A stretch of DNA of 16,220 bases, from positions 1 through 16,220 of the forward strand of contig URQH01000030.1 in NCBI GenBank assembly GCA_900549955.1. The letters run 5' to 3'. The stretch is from an uncultured Eubacteriales bacterium. GTDB lineage: Bacteria; Bacillota; Clostridia; Christensenellales; CAG-138. Below, one piece after another: positions 6,092 through 13,094 of the stretch (positions within the stretch are counted from its first letter, which is position 1; every line of letters starts with the position of its first letter). Made by a program: the position numbers and the translations under genes. The notes under the pieces were generated by a model, which worked only from the letters and a program-made list of their open reading frames with translations, was not told where the DNA came from and made no database searches.

Positions 6092-7342
6092 TCACACAAA
6101 CAGATTGAACAACAGCGTATCTTCGTTCAGGATGGTATAGGCAAAGCCCTTCGACGCCATCCGCTCGAGCAGGGACGGAAAATCCTCGGCGCGCGCCAGC
6201 TCCACGCCGATGAGCACCGGCCCTTTTTCCTTGTCGTTGGCCTTGGTGTATTCAAAGCGCGCAATGTCGTCGTCCGGCCCCAGCACCTCGCCCACAAACT
6301 CGCGCAGCGCGCCCGGGCGCTGCGGGAACTGGACGATAAAATAGTGTTTGAGCCCCTCGTAGAGCATCGACCGCTCCCGGATCTCCTGCATGCGCGCGAT
6401 GTCGTTGTTGCTGCCGGACAGGATGCACACGACCGTCTTACCACGGATCTGGTCCTGGCAGAAGTCCAGCGCCGCCAGCGGCAGCGCACCCGCCGGCTCC
6501 AAAACGATGGCGCTGTCGTTGTACACCTGCAAAATGGTGCCGCAGACCTTGCCCTCCGGCACGACCACGATGTCGTCCAGCACCTCGCGGCAGATGCGGT
6601 AGGTCAACTCGCCCACGCGTTTGACCGACGCGCCGTCTACGAAGTTGTCCACCTGCTCCAGCGTGACCACCTCGCCCGCATCGAACGCCGCCTTCATGCT
6701 GGCGGCGCCGGCCGGTTCACAGCCGATGACCTTCGTGTTCGGGCTCGTCCCCTTGACATAGGTCCCTACGCCCGCCATCAGGCCGCCGCCGCCGATGGTC
6801 CCAAAGATATAGTCGATCTCCGGCACGTCGTCGGTCAGGATCTCCAGCCCGACCGAGCCCTGCCCGGCGATGACCTGCGGATCGTCAAACGGGTGGATGA
6901 ACGCCATGCCGTGCTCGTCGCAATAGGCCTGCGCCGCCGCGGCCGAATCGTCAAACGTGTCGCCCGCCAGCACGATCTCCACAAACTGGCCGCCAAACCG
7001 CGTGACCTGGCGGATCTTCTGCTTCGGCGTGGTGACCGGCATGAAGATCTTGCCCTCCACCTCCAGTTCACGGCAGGAAAACGCCACGCCCTGCGCGTGG
7101 TTGCCGGCGCTGGCGCAGACCACGCCGCGCGCAAGCACCTCTTGCGGCAGCGTGTGCATCTTGTTGTACGCGCCGCGAATCTTGAACGAACGCACCACCT
7201 GCAGGTCTTCCCGCTTGAGGTATACGTTACAGTCGTACCGCTCGGACAGCACGTCGCTGCGCATGAGCGGCATGCGGTTGAGCACCTTTTTGAGCCGCTG
7301 CTCGGCGCGGATGATGTCCTGCAGCGTCACCTGTTGTTCCAT
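6092..7342 (-). CDS. ilvA: Threonine ammonia-lyase (threonine dehydratase)
   Basis: This PLP enzyme deaminates L-threonine to 2-oxobutyrate and ammonia, the first step towards isoleucine. The 416-residue protein has the PLP lysine K54 in RSFKIRGAYNK, the asparagine loop SAGNHAQG (78-85), the phosphate-binding glycine loop TIGGGGLMAG (182-191) and the SGSNND segment (309-314). A C-terminal ACT-like regulatory region begins near 335 (FIVQFPQRPGALREFV). The length matches the short form with one regulatory region rather than the ~510-residue enterobacterial form. Because the ACT-like domain is retained it is probably allosterically controlled, but whether it is the biosynthetic (isoleucine-inhibited) or catabolic form cannot be settled by eye. 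The ATG at 7340-7342 has a GAGGGG-type site upstream. Confidence 0.92.
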   Translation of the reverse strand: MEQQVTLQDIIRAEQRLKKVLNRMPLMRSDVLSERYDCNVYLKREDLQVVRSFKIRGAYNKMHTLPQEVLARGVVCASAGNHAQGVAFSCRELEVEGKIFMPVTTPKQKIRQVTRFGGQFVEIVLAGDTFDDSAAAAQAYCDEHGMAFIHPFDDPQVIAGQGSVGLEILTDDVPEIDYIFGTIGGGGLMAGVGTYVKGTSPNTKVIGCEPAGAASMKAAFDAGEVVTLEQVDNFVDGASVKRVGELTYRICREVLDDIVVVPEGKVCGTILQVYNDSAIVLEPAGALPLAALDFCQDQIRGKTVVCILSGSNNDIARMQEIRERSMLYEGLKHYFIVQFPQRPGALREFVGEVLGPDDDIARFEYTKANDKEKGPVLIGVELARAEDFPSLLERMASKGFAYTILNEDTLLFNLFV

Positions 7343-7391
7343 GTCCCTGTCCCCTCGCTTTGATGAAAGTTGCCATTGTGTTAACCGTTAT

Positions 7392-7420
7392 ACTATATCA
7401 TATATTTCCCTGGGAGAAAA
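7392..7420 (-). promoter_or_regulatory. Weak candidate promoter of ilvA
   Basis: On the minus strand TTTTCT (7415-7420) and TATAGT (7392-7397) are 17 bases apart. The -35 box is poor, but overlapping AT-rich -10-like words (TATGAT, TATAAC) make this the most promoter-like stretch upstream of ilvA. The ~50-base leader is too short for a T-box riboswitch. Confidence 0.3.
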
Positions 7421-7430
7421 GCGGTTTTTT

Positions 7431-7478
7431 GCGCCGCCGTTGCCCGCGCCGCATTGGCGGCGCGGGCAACGGCGGTGC
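7431..7478. repeat. 22-bp GC-rich palindrome between divergent ilvA and blaI-like promoters
   Basis: Arms 7431-7452 and 7457-7478 pair at 21 of 22 positions (one G-T) around a four-base loop ATTG. Neither strand has a T run after the stem: on the plus strand the TTTTTT comes before it, and on the minus strand it is followed by A residues. It is therefore not a normal terminator. It may be a mobile palindromic repeat (REP/MITE-like), an insulator, or a cruciform-forming regulatory site. Confidence 0.6.
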
Positions 7479-7497
7479 AGGAATGGCGGCAAGGGAC

Positions 7498-7526
7498 TTG
7501 ACAAAGCGGTCTAATGATGTTAAACT
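7498..7526 (+). promoter_or_regulatory. Promoter of the BlaI-like repressor and M56 protease operon
   Basis: A perfect TTGACA (7498-7503) is followed after 17 bases by TAAACT (7521-7526). The -10 box lies inside a TTAAAC operator half-site, so a bound repressor would block RNA polymerase directly. Confidence 0.7.
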
Positions 7527-7554
7527 CCCGATGTGGGTTTAATGTTGTTAAACC
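7519..7554. promoter_or_regulatory. Likely operator of the BlaI/MecI-family repressor
   Basis: Three related half-sites are present: GTTAAAC (7519-7525), GGTTTAA (7536-7542) and TTAAACC (7548-7554). The last two form a perfect palindrome with 7-bp arms and a five-base centre. The first pairs with the second as a near-perfect inverted repeat. They cover the -10 box and the start of transcription, as expected for an autoregulated repressor. The motif differs from the TACA/TGTA operators known for BlaI and MecI. Confidence 0.6.
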
Positions 7555-7579
7555 AATTTTTGTCAACGGAGGTCCGTAC

Positions 7580-7945
7580 ATGAACGAACACACCCTGGGC
7601 GCCATGGAGCTGCGCTTTGCGGAGCTCATCTGGGCGCACGCGCCCATCACCTCCGGCGAGCTGGTGCGCCTGTGCGCGGCCGCGTTCGGCTGGAAAAAGT
7701 CGACCACGTACACCATGCTGCGCCGCCTCTGCCAGCGCGGGCTCTTTCAAAACGATGGCGGCACCGTGTCCGCGTGCATGAGCGAGGCGGAGTTCCGCGC
7801 GATGCAGTGCGAACAGTTCGTTTCGGACGCCTTTGACGGGTCGCTGCCGCAGTTTGTGGCGGCCTTTACGTCCCGCCGCCCGCTGCGTGCCGACGAGGTG
7901 GAGGAATTGAAGCAGATGATCGCGGACTGCGAGGTGCGCACATGA
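7580..7945 (+). CDS. BlaI/MecI/CopY-family transcriptional repressor
   Basis: This 121-residue protein is a winged-helix repressor of the BlaI/MecI family. The N-terminal winged helix covers about residues 5-75, with LIWAHAPITSGELVRL and KKSTTYTMLRRL matching the family's recognition-helix region. The C-terminal ~45 residues are the usual dimerisation part. The ATG at 7580-7582 follows GGAGG by seven bases; upstream in-frame codons lie inside the operator and were not used. Its stop overlaps the start of the next gene (ATGA, 7942-7945), so the two are translationally coupled. In this family the partner membrane protease triggers cleavage or loss of the repressor and so derepresses the operon. 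Targets beyond its own operon are not evident here. Confidence 0.9.
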   Translation: MNEHTLGAMELRFAELIWAHAPITSGELVRLCAAAFGWKKSTTYTMLRRLCQRGLFQNDGGTVSACMSEAEFRAMQCEQFVSDAFDGSLPQFVAAFTSRRPLRADEVEELKQMIADCEVRT

Positions 7946-10197
7946 CGGGCGCGGGCACGCTGGAGCAGCTGTTCCTGCAGATCCTGAACATGAGCTTTGG
8001 CGGCAGCGTGGCCATCCTGCTCGTGCTGCTGTGCCGGCTCGCGCTCGCCCGCGCGCCAAAGCGCTTTTCCCACGCGCTGTGGGCGCTGCCGCTGATCCGG
8101 CTGCTGTGCCCCTTCACGCTGGAGAGCGCCGCGAGCCCGCTGCCCATGACGGCCGACCCCATCCCGCCCGACCTCGGCCTGCTGGAGACGCCGGAGATCC
8201 ACACCGGCCTGCCTGCGCTCAACGCGGCGGTCAGCGGTTCGCTGCCGGCAGGCTCGCCGGCAACGAGCGCCAACCCGCTGCAGATATTCATCGCCATCGG
8301 CACGCTGCTCTATCTGCTGGGCGTGCTGGCGATGGTTTCCTATGGCATCGTGGCCTACGTGCGCCTCAGGCGGCAGCTTGCCGGCGCCATGCCGCTCGAA
8401 CAGGGGCTGTATGAGGCGCCCGGCATCCCGTCGGCCTTCGTGCTCGGGCTGTTCCGTCCGCGCATCTATCTGCCCGCCGGGCTCTCCGGCGAGGAACGGG
8501 CGCACGTGCTCGCGCACGAGCGCGCACACCTCCGCCGGCTGGACCATGTGACGCGGCTGCTGGGCTTTGCCGCGCTGTGCCTGCACTGGTTCAACCCGCT
8601 GGTGTGGCTGGCGCTGCGGCTGAGCGCGCGCGACATGGAGCTCTCCTGCGACGAGCGCGTGCTGCGCGAGGCCGGGCGCGACATCCGCGCTTCCTATGCC
8701 GGCGCGCTGCTGCGCCTGTCCACGCCCGGGCACAAGCTGCCCGGCGCGCCGCTGGCCTTTGGCGAAAGCGACGCGGGCGCGCGCATCAAAAACGTGCTGC
8801 GCTACCGGAAGCCGGCCTTCCTGCTGTCGCTTGCCGCGGCGCTGTTGTGCCTGCTCGCCGCCGCGTGCGCGCTGGTGAGCCGCGCGCAGGGCTCGGGCGC
8901 GTCCGCCCTTTCCGGCACCTATGCCGTGCAGGACATCCTGTACGCGTCGCCGGTCTATTCGTTCTCCTACAGCTCACCGGAGGACGCGCCGCAATACGCC
9001 ATCGACGCGGACGGCACGCTGCTCGAGCGCGGCGGCCTGTCCTCGATGGACGGCGCGCACGCATCGGGCGCGTGGGTCGCGCTCGGCACGCTCCGCGAGA
9101 CGGCGTTCGACGCGGACCGGTTTGTCTCTCTGTTTCTGACGCCCGATTACCCGGAGGACTTCGCCCCCGGGGCCATCGCAGGCGGCGTGCAGCGCGCCTG
9201 GGCGCTCTCCCCGGCCGAGGGCGGCGTGCAGGACGCGCTGCTGCTGGAAACCGAAGGCGGCGACCTGATGCTGCTGCTCACAAGCGGCGCGCTTGCAGGT
9301 GACGAGCCGGCTCCCGCGCGCTGGCTGTTCGCGCTCGAGCGCGACGGCGCGCCGTTCGACACGATTGCGGTGGAGCGCAGTATTCAAGAGACGTATGCGC
9401 TGTCCGCGCCGGTGCGCTGCTTTGCCTACTACGCCACGCCGGAGGCGCCGGACCACTGTCTCGTCGCGTGGATCGCCGGCGAGGACATGGGCTACAGCGT
9501 GCTCGTGCGCGGCGAGACGGCGGACGCATTCCACATGAGCGGCACGCTGTACCGCGGCGCGGCCGTCTCCGGCGAACCGGTGCTGTGCGGCCCGCACCTG
9601 GGCGACGACGGGCACGAGATCGCGCTGGACGCCATCCTGTCGAACGACCCGCTGCTGGCGTCCGTCACGCGCACGGCGGGCGGCAAGAGCGAGACGCAGG
9701 CCGTCTCCGGCGCGCCGTCGCTGACCGTGTTCGCCGCGGTGGAAGGCACGATGGAGCTGACCTACATCTACCGCGAAACGGCCGGCACGGACGCGACCGC
9801 GGCTGCCGATGCCGCCGCAGGCAGCGTCCCGCAGCCTTCCCCGCTGCCGGACAGGGCGCTCATCGATACGGCGGAGGCGGATATCGACGGCGACGGCCGC
9901 AAGGAAACGGTGCTGCTGGCCCACGGCCCCACCTCCGGGCTGTACTCCTTCCAGTTGTACGCCTATGAGGAGGGCGCGCTCGAATCCGCCGGCCTGTTTG
10001 TCGACGACGGCACGGAAAGCGGCGGGCCGGAACCCTTTGCCCGGGCGCTGGTGTTGGACGCCGGCGGGCAGCTCTGCGTCCGCGTGGAGCCGCAAAGCGG
10101 GTCGCCGGCAGAACGATTGTACACCGTCTCGGTTGAAAACGGCACGCTCGTGCTGACCTGCGGCGACGAACGGTTTGAAGCGCTTCCCCCGTTCTAA
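7942..10197 (+). CDS. BlaR1/MecR1-like M56 membrane metalloprotease with unusual external domain
   Basis: The N-terminal ~310 residues form the BlaR1-type M56 protease: hydrophobic segments near 18-37, 113-140, 203-226 and 291-312, with the zinc motif HERAH (192-196) and a downstream ELSCDE (233-238) supplying the third ligand. These proteases act in the membrane and switch off the paired BlaI-type repressor. After the last membrane segment come about 440 residues that should lie outside the cell. I see no penicillin-binding signature (SxxK, KTG) there, so it is unlikely to sense beta-lactams. The end contains DIDGDGRKE (647-655), a DxDGDG calcium-loop motif as in FG-GAP/VCBS-type repeats, followed by ETVLLAHGPTSGLYSFQLYAY. 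BlaR1 is ~600 residues; this protein has 751. The sensed signal is unknown, perhaps cell-envelope stress. Confidence 0.88.
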   Translation: MTGAGTLEQLFLQILNMSFGGSVAILLVLLCRLALARAPKRFSHALWALPLIRLLCPFTLESAASPLPMTADPIPPDLGLLETPEIHTGLPALNAAVSGSLPAGSPATSANPLQIFIAIGTLLYLLGVLAMVSYGIVAYVRLRRQLAGAMPLEQGLYEAPGIPSAFVLGLFRPRIYLPAGLSGEERAHVLAHERAHLRRLDHVTRLLGFAALCLHWFNPLVWLALRLSARDMELSCDERVLREAGRDIRASYAGALLRLSTPGHKLPGAPLAFGESDAGARIKNVLRYRKPAFLLSLAAALLCLLAAACALVSRAQGSGASALSGTYAVQDILYASPVYSFSYSSPEDAPQYAIDADGTLLERGGLSSMDGAHASGAWVALGTLRETAFDADRFVSLFLTPDYPEDFAPGAIAGGVQRAWALSPAEGGVQDALLLETEGGDLMLLLTSGALAGDEPAPARWLFALERDGAPFDTIAVERSIQETYALSAPVRCFAYYATPEAPDHCLVAWIAGEDMGYSVLVRGETADAFHMSGTLYRGAAVSGEPVLCGPHLGDDGHEIALDAILSNDPLLASVTRTAGGKSETQAVSGAPSLTVFAAVEGTMELTYIYRETAGTDATAAADAAAGSVPQPSPLPDRALIDTAEADIDGDGRKETVLLAHGPTSGLYSFQLYAYEEGALESAGLFVDDGTESGGPEPFARALVLDAGGQLCVRVEPQSGSPAERLYTVSVENGTLVLTCGDERFEALPPF

Positions 10198-10249
10198 GCC
10201 CCGAAAGCCGAGAGGCGATGTCCATCACAAACGGTACATCGCGTCAGCC

Positions 10250-10287
10250 AAACGCCCGCCGCTGCAGATTGCAGCGGCGGGCGTTTT
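10250..10287. terminator. Perfect terminator hairpin between convergent genes
   Basis: Arms of 17 bp (10250-10266 and 10270-10286) pair perfectly around a three-base loop; TTTT follows on the plus strand and AAA/TTT closes it on the minus strand. It lies between the end of the M56 protease gene and the end of the MATE gene and can serve both. It works best as a plus-strand terminator. Confidence 0.85.
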
Positions 10288-10318
10288 GGAACTGTGTTTG
10301 CCAACGCGCGGCGACGCT

Positions 10319-11743
10319 TCAGCCCACCGGCTGCGCCTGCCCGGCCTGCGCCAGCTCCGCCTCCTGCCGGCGGATGCACTTTTTCCGCACCAGCATGCAG
10401 TACGTGAAGTGAATGACGGCCGTCACCGCCCAGGACACGGGATATGAAAGATAGATGATGTCCAGCCGTGGGAACGCCTGGAACACCGTCCAGAGCCACA
10501 CGATGCGCAGCAGGCAGGTGCCTACGAGCGTGATCACCGTGGAGGAGATGGAGCGTCCAAAGCCGCGCAGCGTACCGGAGCCGACCTCCATGAAGGTGAG
10601 GGTGATGTAGGGGGCGAGCAGGATGAACACGCGCAGCTCGGCTGCCTGCACCGCCATTTCGGACGACACGTACAGCCCGATGATCGGCCCGCGCAGCGCG
10701 ATGATCAGGCCGCCGCCGACCACGGCAATGATGCCCGTGACCAGATAGCAGTTGGCCATCACGCGGCCGATGCGGCGGAACTTGCGCGCGCCATAGTGCT
10801 GGCTGGTGAACGTCACGGCCGCCTGGCAGACGGCGTTGGTCGCCGTATACAGGAACATCTCGATGCTCGATCCGGCGGCGTTGCCGTCGATGATGTCCGA
10901 CCCGCCGGGACAGGCCGCGTTGTTCAGCCCGATGATCGAGGACTGGATGAGCATGTTGGACAGCGAAAACAGCGCGCCCTGTACGCCAGCCGGCAGGCCG
11001 TCGTGGATGATCTCGCGCAGCGCCGCGCGGTCAAAATGCAGCTTCCGGAACGACAGGTGGCACCAGCTCTGCTCGTTGCGCAGGCGGATGGCCAGCAGCA
11101 CCATCGACACCGCGTTGGAGATGACCGTAGCAATCGCCACGCCGTCCACGGACATGTCAAACCCGAGCACGAACAGCAGGTTCAGCGCCACGTTGAGCAG
11201 GCCCGTGCAGGTGAGGATGTACAGCGGCGTGCGCGTGTCGCCCTTGGCGCGCAAAATGGCGATCATGAAGTTCGTGAGCGCAAGAAACGGCGTGCCGATG
11301 AAGTAGATCCGCGTATAGAGCGTCGCAAGCTCGAGAATGTGCCCCTCGTCGCCCATGCGCTCCAGCACCGGGCGGCTGATCACCAGGCCGATGGCCATGC
11401 AGATGAGGCTCGCCACGAGGCCCACCAGCAGCGACGTGTGCACGGATTTTTCCGTCGCCTCCCGGTCGCCGCGGCCGATGTTGCGCGCCACGACGACGCC
11501 CGTGCCCACCGCAAAGCCGGAGAACACGTTCAGCACCAGGTTGATGAGCGCGGTCGTCGTGCCGATGGACCCGATCGCGCCGTTGACGCCGGACAGGCCC
11601 ACCACGATCATGTCTGCCGCGGAATAGCACACCTGCAACAGATTCGTGATCATCAGCGGCAGGACGAACGCCACGATCTTGCCCAGCAGCGGCCCCTCCA
11701 GCATGTTGATCTCGCTTGCGCGACGTTTTTTAAGCAGCACCAT
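10319..11743 (-). CDS. MATE family efflux transporter
   Basis: The 474-residue polytopic membrane protein belongs to the MATE family, Na+ or H+ antiporters that export drugs, metabolites or cell-wall-related compounds. The opening EGPLLGKIVAFVLPLMITNLLQVCYSAADMIVVG region and later GTGVVVARNIGRGD and GSGTLRGFGRS are characteristic, repeating in two six-helix halves as usual. The start is the ATG at 11743, after AAAGGAAAGGAA. The frame is open 20 codons further, but those codons overlap the promoter, which rules out the earlier TTG. It is a single-gene unit. The substrate cannot be predicted; the adjacent BlaI-like/M56 system is convergent, so a functional link is not implied. Confidence 0.92.
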   Translation of the reverse strand: MVLLKKRRASEINMLEGPLLGKIVAFVLPLMITNLLQVCYSAADMIVVGLSGVNGAIGSIGTTTALINLVLNVFSGFAVGTGVVVARNIGRGDREATEKSVHTSLLVGLVASLICMAIGLVISRPVLERMGDEGHILELATLYTRIYFIGTPFLALTNFMIAILRAKGDTRTPLYILTCTGLLNVALNLLFVLGFDMSVDGVAIATVISNAVSMVLLAIRLRNEQSWCHLSFRKLHFDRAALREIIHDGLPAGVQGALFSLSNMLIQSSIIGLNNAACPGGSDIIDGNAAGSSIEMFLYTATNAVCQAAVTFTSQHYGARKFRRIGRVMANCYLVTGIIAVVGGGLIIALRGPIIGLYVSSEMAVQAAELRVFILLAPYITLTFMEVGSGTLRGFGRSISSTVITLVGTCLLRIVWLWTVFQAFPRLDIIYLSYPVSWAVTAVIHFTYCMLVRKKCIRRQEAELAQAGQAQPVG

Positions 11744-11774
11744 ACGTTCCTTTCCTTTCGTCGTACAGAAGAAG

Positions 11775-11803
11775 ATTCTACTGTATCCGCCAACGAATGT
11801 CAA
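11775..11803 (-). promoter_or_regulatory. Near-consensus promoter of the MATE gene
   Basis: On the minus strand a perfect TTGACA (11798-11803) and TAGAAT (11775-11780) are separated by exactly 17 bases. Transcription would start near 11768, about 25 bases before the start codon. Confidence 0.85.
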
Positions 11804-11812
11804 CCGCCGCGC

Positions 11813-11846
11813 AAAAAGCGCCCCCGGCCAGAAGCCGGGAGGCGCC
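11813..11846 (-). terminator. Rho-independent terminator of the aconitase-icd operon
   Basis: On the minus strand a long GC stem (GCGCC and CCCGGC pairing with GCCGGG and GGCGC, loop TTCT) is followed by five T. It begins about 17 bp after the icd stop codon and just precedes the MATE promoter, separating the two units. Confidence 0.88.
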
Positions 11847-11862
11847 TGTGCTTCAGCGCCGT

Positions 11863-13077
11863 CTAGGCAAGCCGCTGTTCCAGCCGCGCACGGATGGCGC
11901 GGATGAATTCCGCCGTGTTCACCGCCTTTGGCGCAATGCCCTCGGCAAGCCCGGCCAGGTCGCGCGTCATGACGCCGTCGTTCAGCGTGTCAAAACACGC
12001 GGCCTCGAGCGCCTCGCCAAAGGCCATCAGCTCGCCCAGCCCGTCCAGCTCGCCGCGCTTTTTGAGCGCGCCGCTCCAGGCAAAGATCGTCGCCATGGGG
12101 TTCGTGCTCGTCTCCTCGCCCTGCAGGTAACGGTAGTAGTGCCGCGTCACAGTGCCGTGCGCCGCCTCGAACTCGTACTTGCCGTCCGGGCTGACCAGCA
12201 CGCTCGTCATCATCGCCAGAGAGCCGAACGCCGTGGACACCATGTCGCTCATCACGTCGCCGTCGTAGTTCTTGCACGCCCAGATGAAGCCGCCCTCGCT
12301 GCGGATGACGCGCGCCACGGCGTCGTCGATGAGCGTGTAAAAATAGGTAATGCCCGCCGTCTCGAAACGCGCGCGGTACTCGTTCTCATAGATCTCCTCG
12401 AACAGCAGCTTGAACGTCTGGTCGTACTGCTTGGAGATGGTATCCTTGGTGGAGAACCACAGGTCCTGTTTCGTGTCCAGCGCATACTGGAAGCACGCGT
12501 GCGCAAACGAGCGGATGGACGAATCCTTGTTGTACATCCCCTGCAGCACGCCCGGGCACTCAAAGTCATACACCGTCTCGCGGAACGCCGTGCCGTCCTC
12601 GCCGGTGAACACCAGCTCCGCCTTGCCGGGGCCCGGCACGCGGTACTCGGTCGCGCGGTAGACGTCGCCATAGGCGTGGCGGGCGATGGTGATGGGCTTT
12701 TTCCAGTTCCGCACGGCCGGCTTGATGCTGTCGATCAGGATCGGCGCGCGGAACACCGTGCCGTCGAGGATCGCGCGGATCGTGCCGTTTGGGCTCTTCC
12801 ACATCTCGTGCAGGCCGTATTCCTCGACGCGCTGCCGGTTCGGCGTGATCGTGGCGCACTTGACGCCCACGCCCAGCCGCCGGATGGCCTCTCCCGCCTC
12901 ATACGTGACGCAGTCCGCCGTCTCGTCGCGGTGCGGCAGGCCGAGGTCATAGTATTCCGTCTTGAGCTCCACAAACGGCGTAAGCAGCTCATCCTTGATC
13001 TGCTTCCAGAGGATGCGGGTCATCTCGTCGCCGTCCATCTCGACGAGCGGGGTCGTCATCTGAATCCTGTCCTTCAT
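11863..13077 (-). CDS. icd: NADP-dependent isocitrate dehydrogenase (eukaryotic-like dimeric type)
   Basis: This enzyme oxidatively decarboxylates isocitrate to 2-oxoglutarate, producing NADPH and a precursor of glutamate. The 404-residue protein is of the eukaryote-like (IDH1/IDH2-type) subfamily. The substrate residues match human IDH1 with an offset of one: S95, N97 and R101 in KSPNGTIR, R110, R133 in IARHAYGD and Y140. AHGTVTRHYYR carries the residues that contact the 2'-phosphate of NADP, and ETSTNPMATIFAW follows. The ATG at 13075-13077 has AAGGAGG four bases upstream; a longer frame exists but lacks support and would overlap the aconitase gene. It follows the aconitase stop by 17 bp in one operon and ends with a strong terminator. 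Confidence 0.95.
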   Translation of the reverse strand: MKDRIQMTTPLVEMDGDEMTRILWKQIKDELLTPFVELKTEYYDLGLPHRDETADCVTYEAGEAIRRLGVGVKCATITPNRQRVEEYGLHEMWKSPNGTIRAILDGTVFRAPILIDSIKPAVRNWKKPITIARHAYGDVYRATEYRVPGPGKAELVFTGEDGTAFRETVYDFECPGVLQGMYNKDSSIRSFAHACFQYALDTKQDLWFSTKDTISKQYDQTFKLLFEEIYENEYRARFETAGITYFYTLIDDAVARVIRSEGGFIWACKNYDGDVMSDMVSTAFGSLAMMTSVLVSPDGKYEFEAAHGTVTRHYYRYLQGEETSTNPMATIFAWSGALKKRGELDGLGELMAFGEALEAACFDTLNDGVMTRDLAGLAEGIAPKAVNTAEFIRAIRARLEQRLA

Positions 13078-13094
13078 GGTTCCTCCTTTTCCAC

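Noticed and set aside
7343..7579. T-box or amino-acid riboswitch controlling ilvA
   Set aside because: The leader after the best promoter candidate is only about 50 bases. No T-box sequence or terminator/antiterminator pair is visible.
7942..10197. True beta-lactam resistance sensor (BlaR1/MecR1)
   Set aside because: There is no penicillin-binding domain signature in the external region and no beta-lactamase or PBP2a gene beside it. Only the protease half and the repressor are shared.
11744..11803. Upstream TTG start for the MATE transporter
   Set aside because: The TTG lies within the -35 box of a near-consensus promoter, so it would not be in the mRNA.
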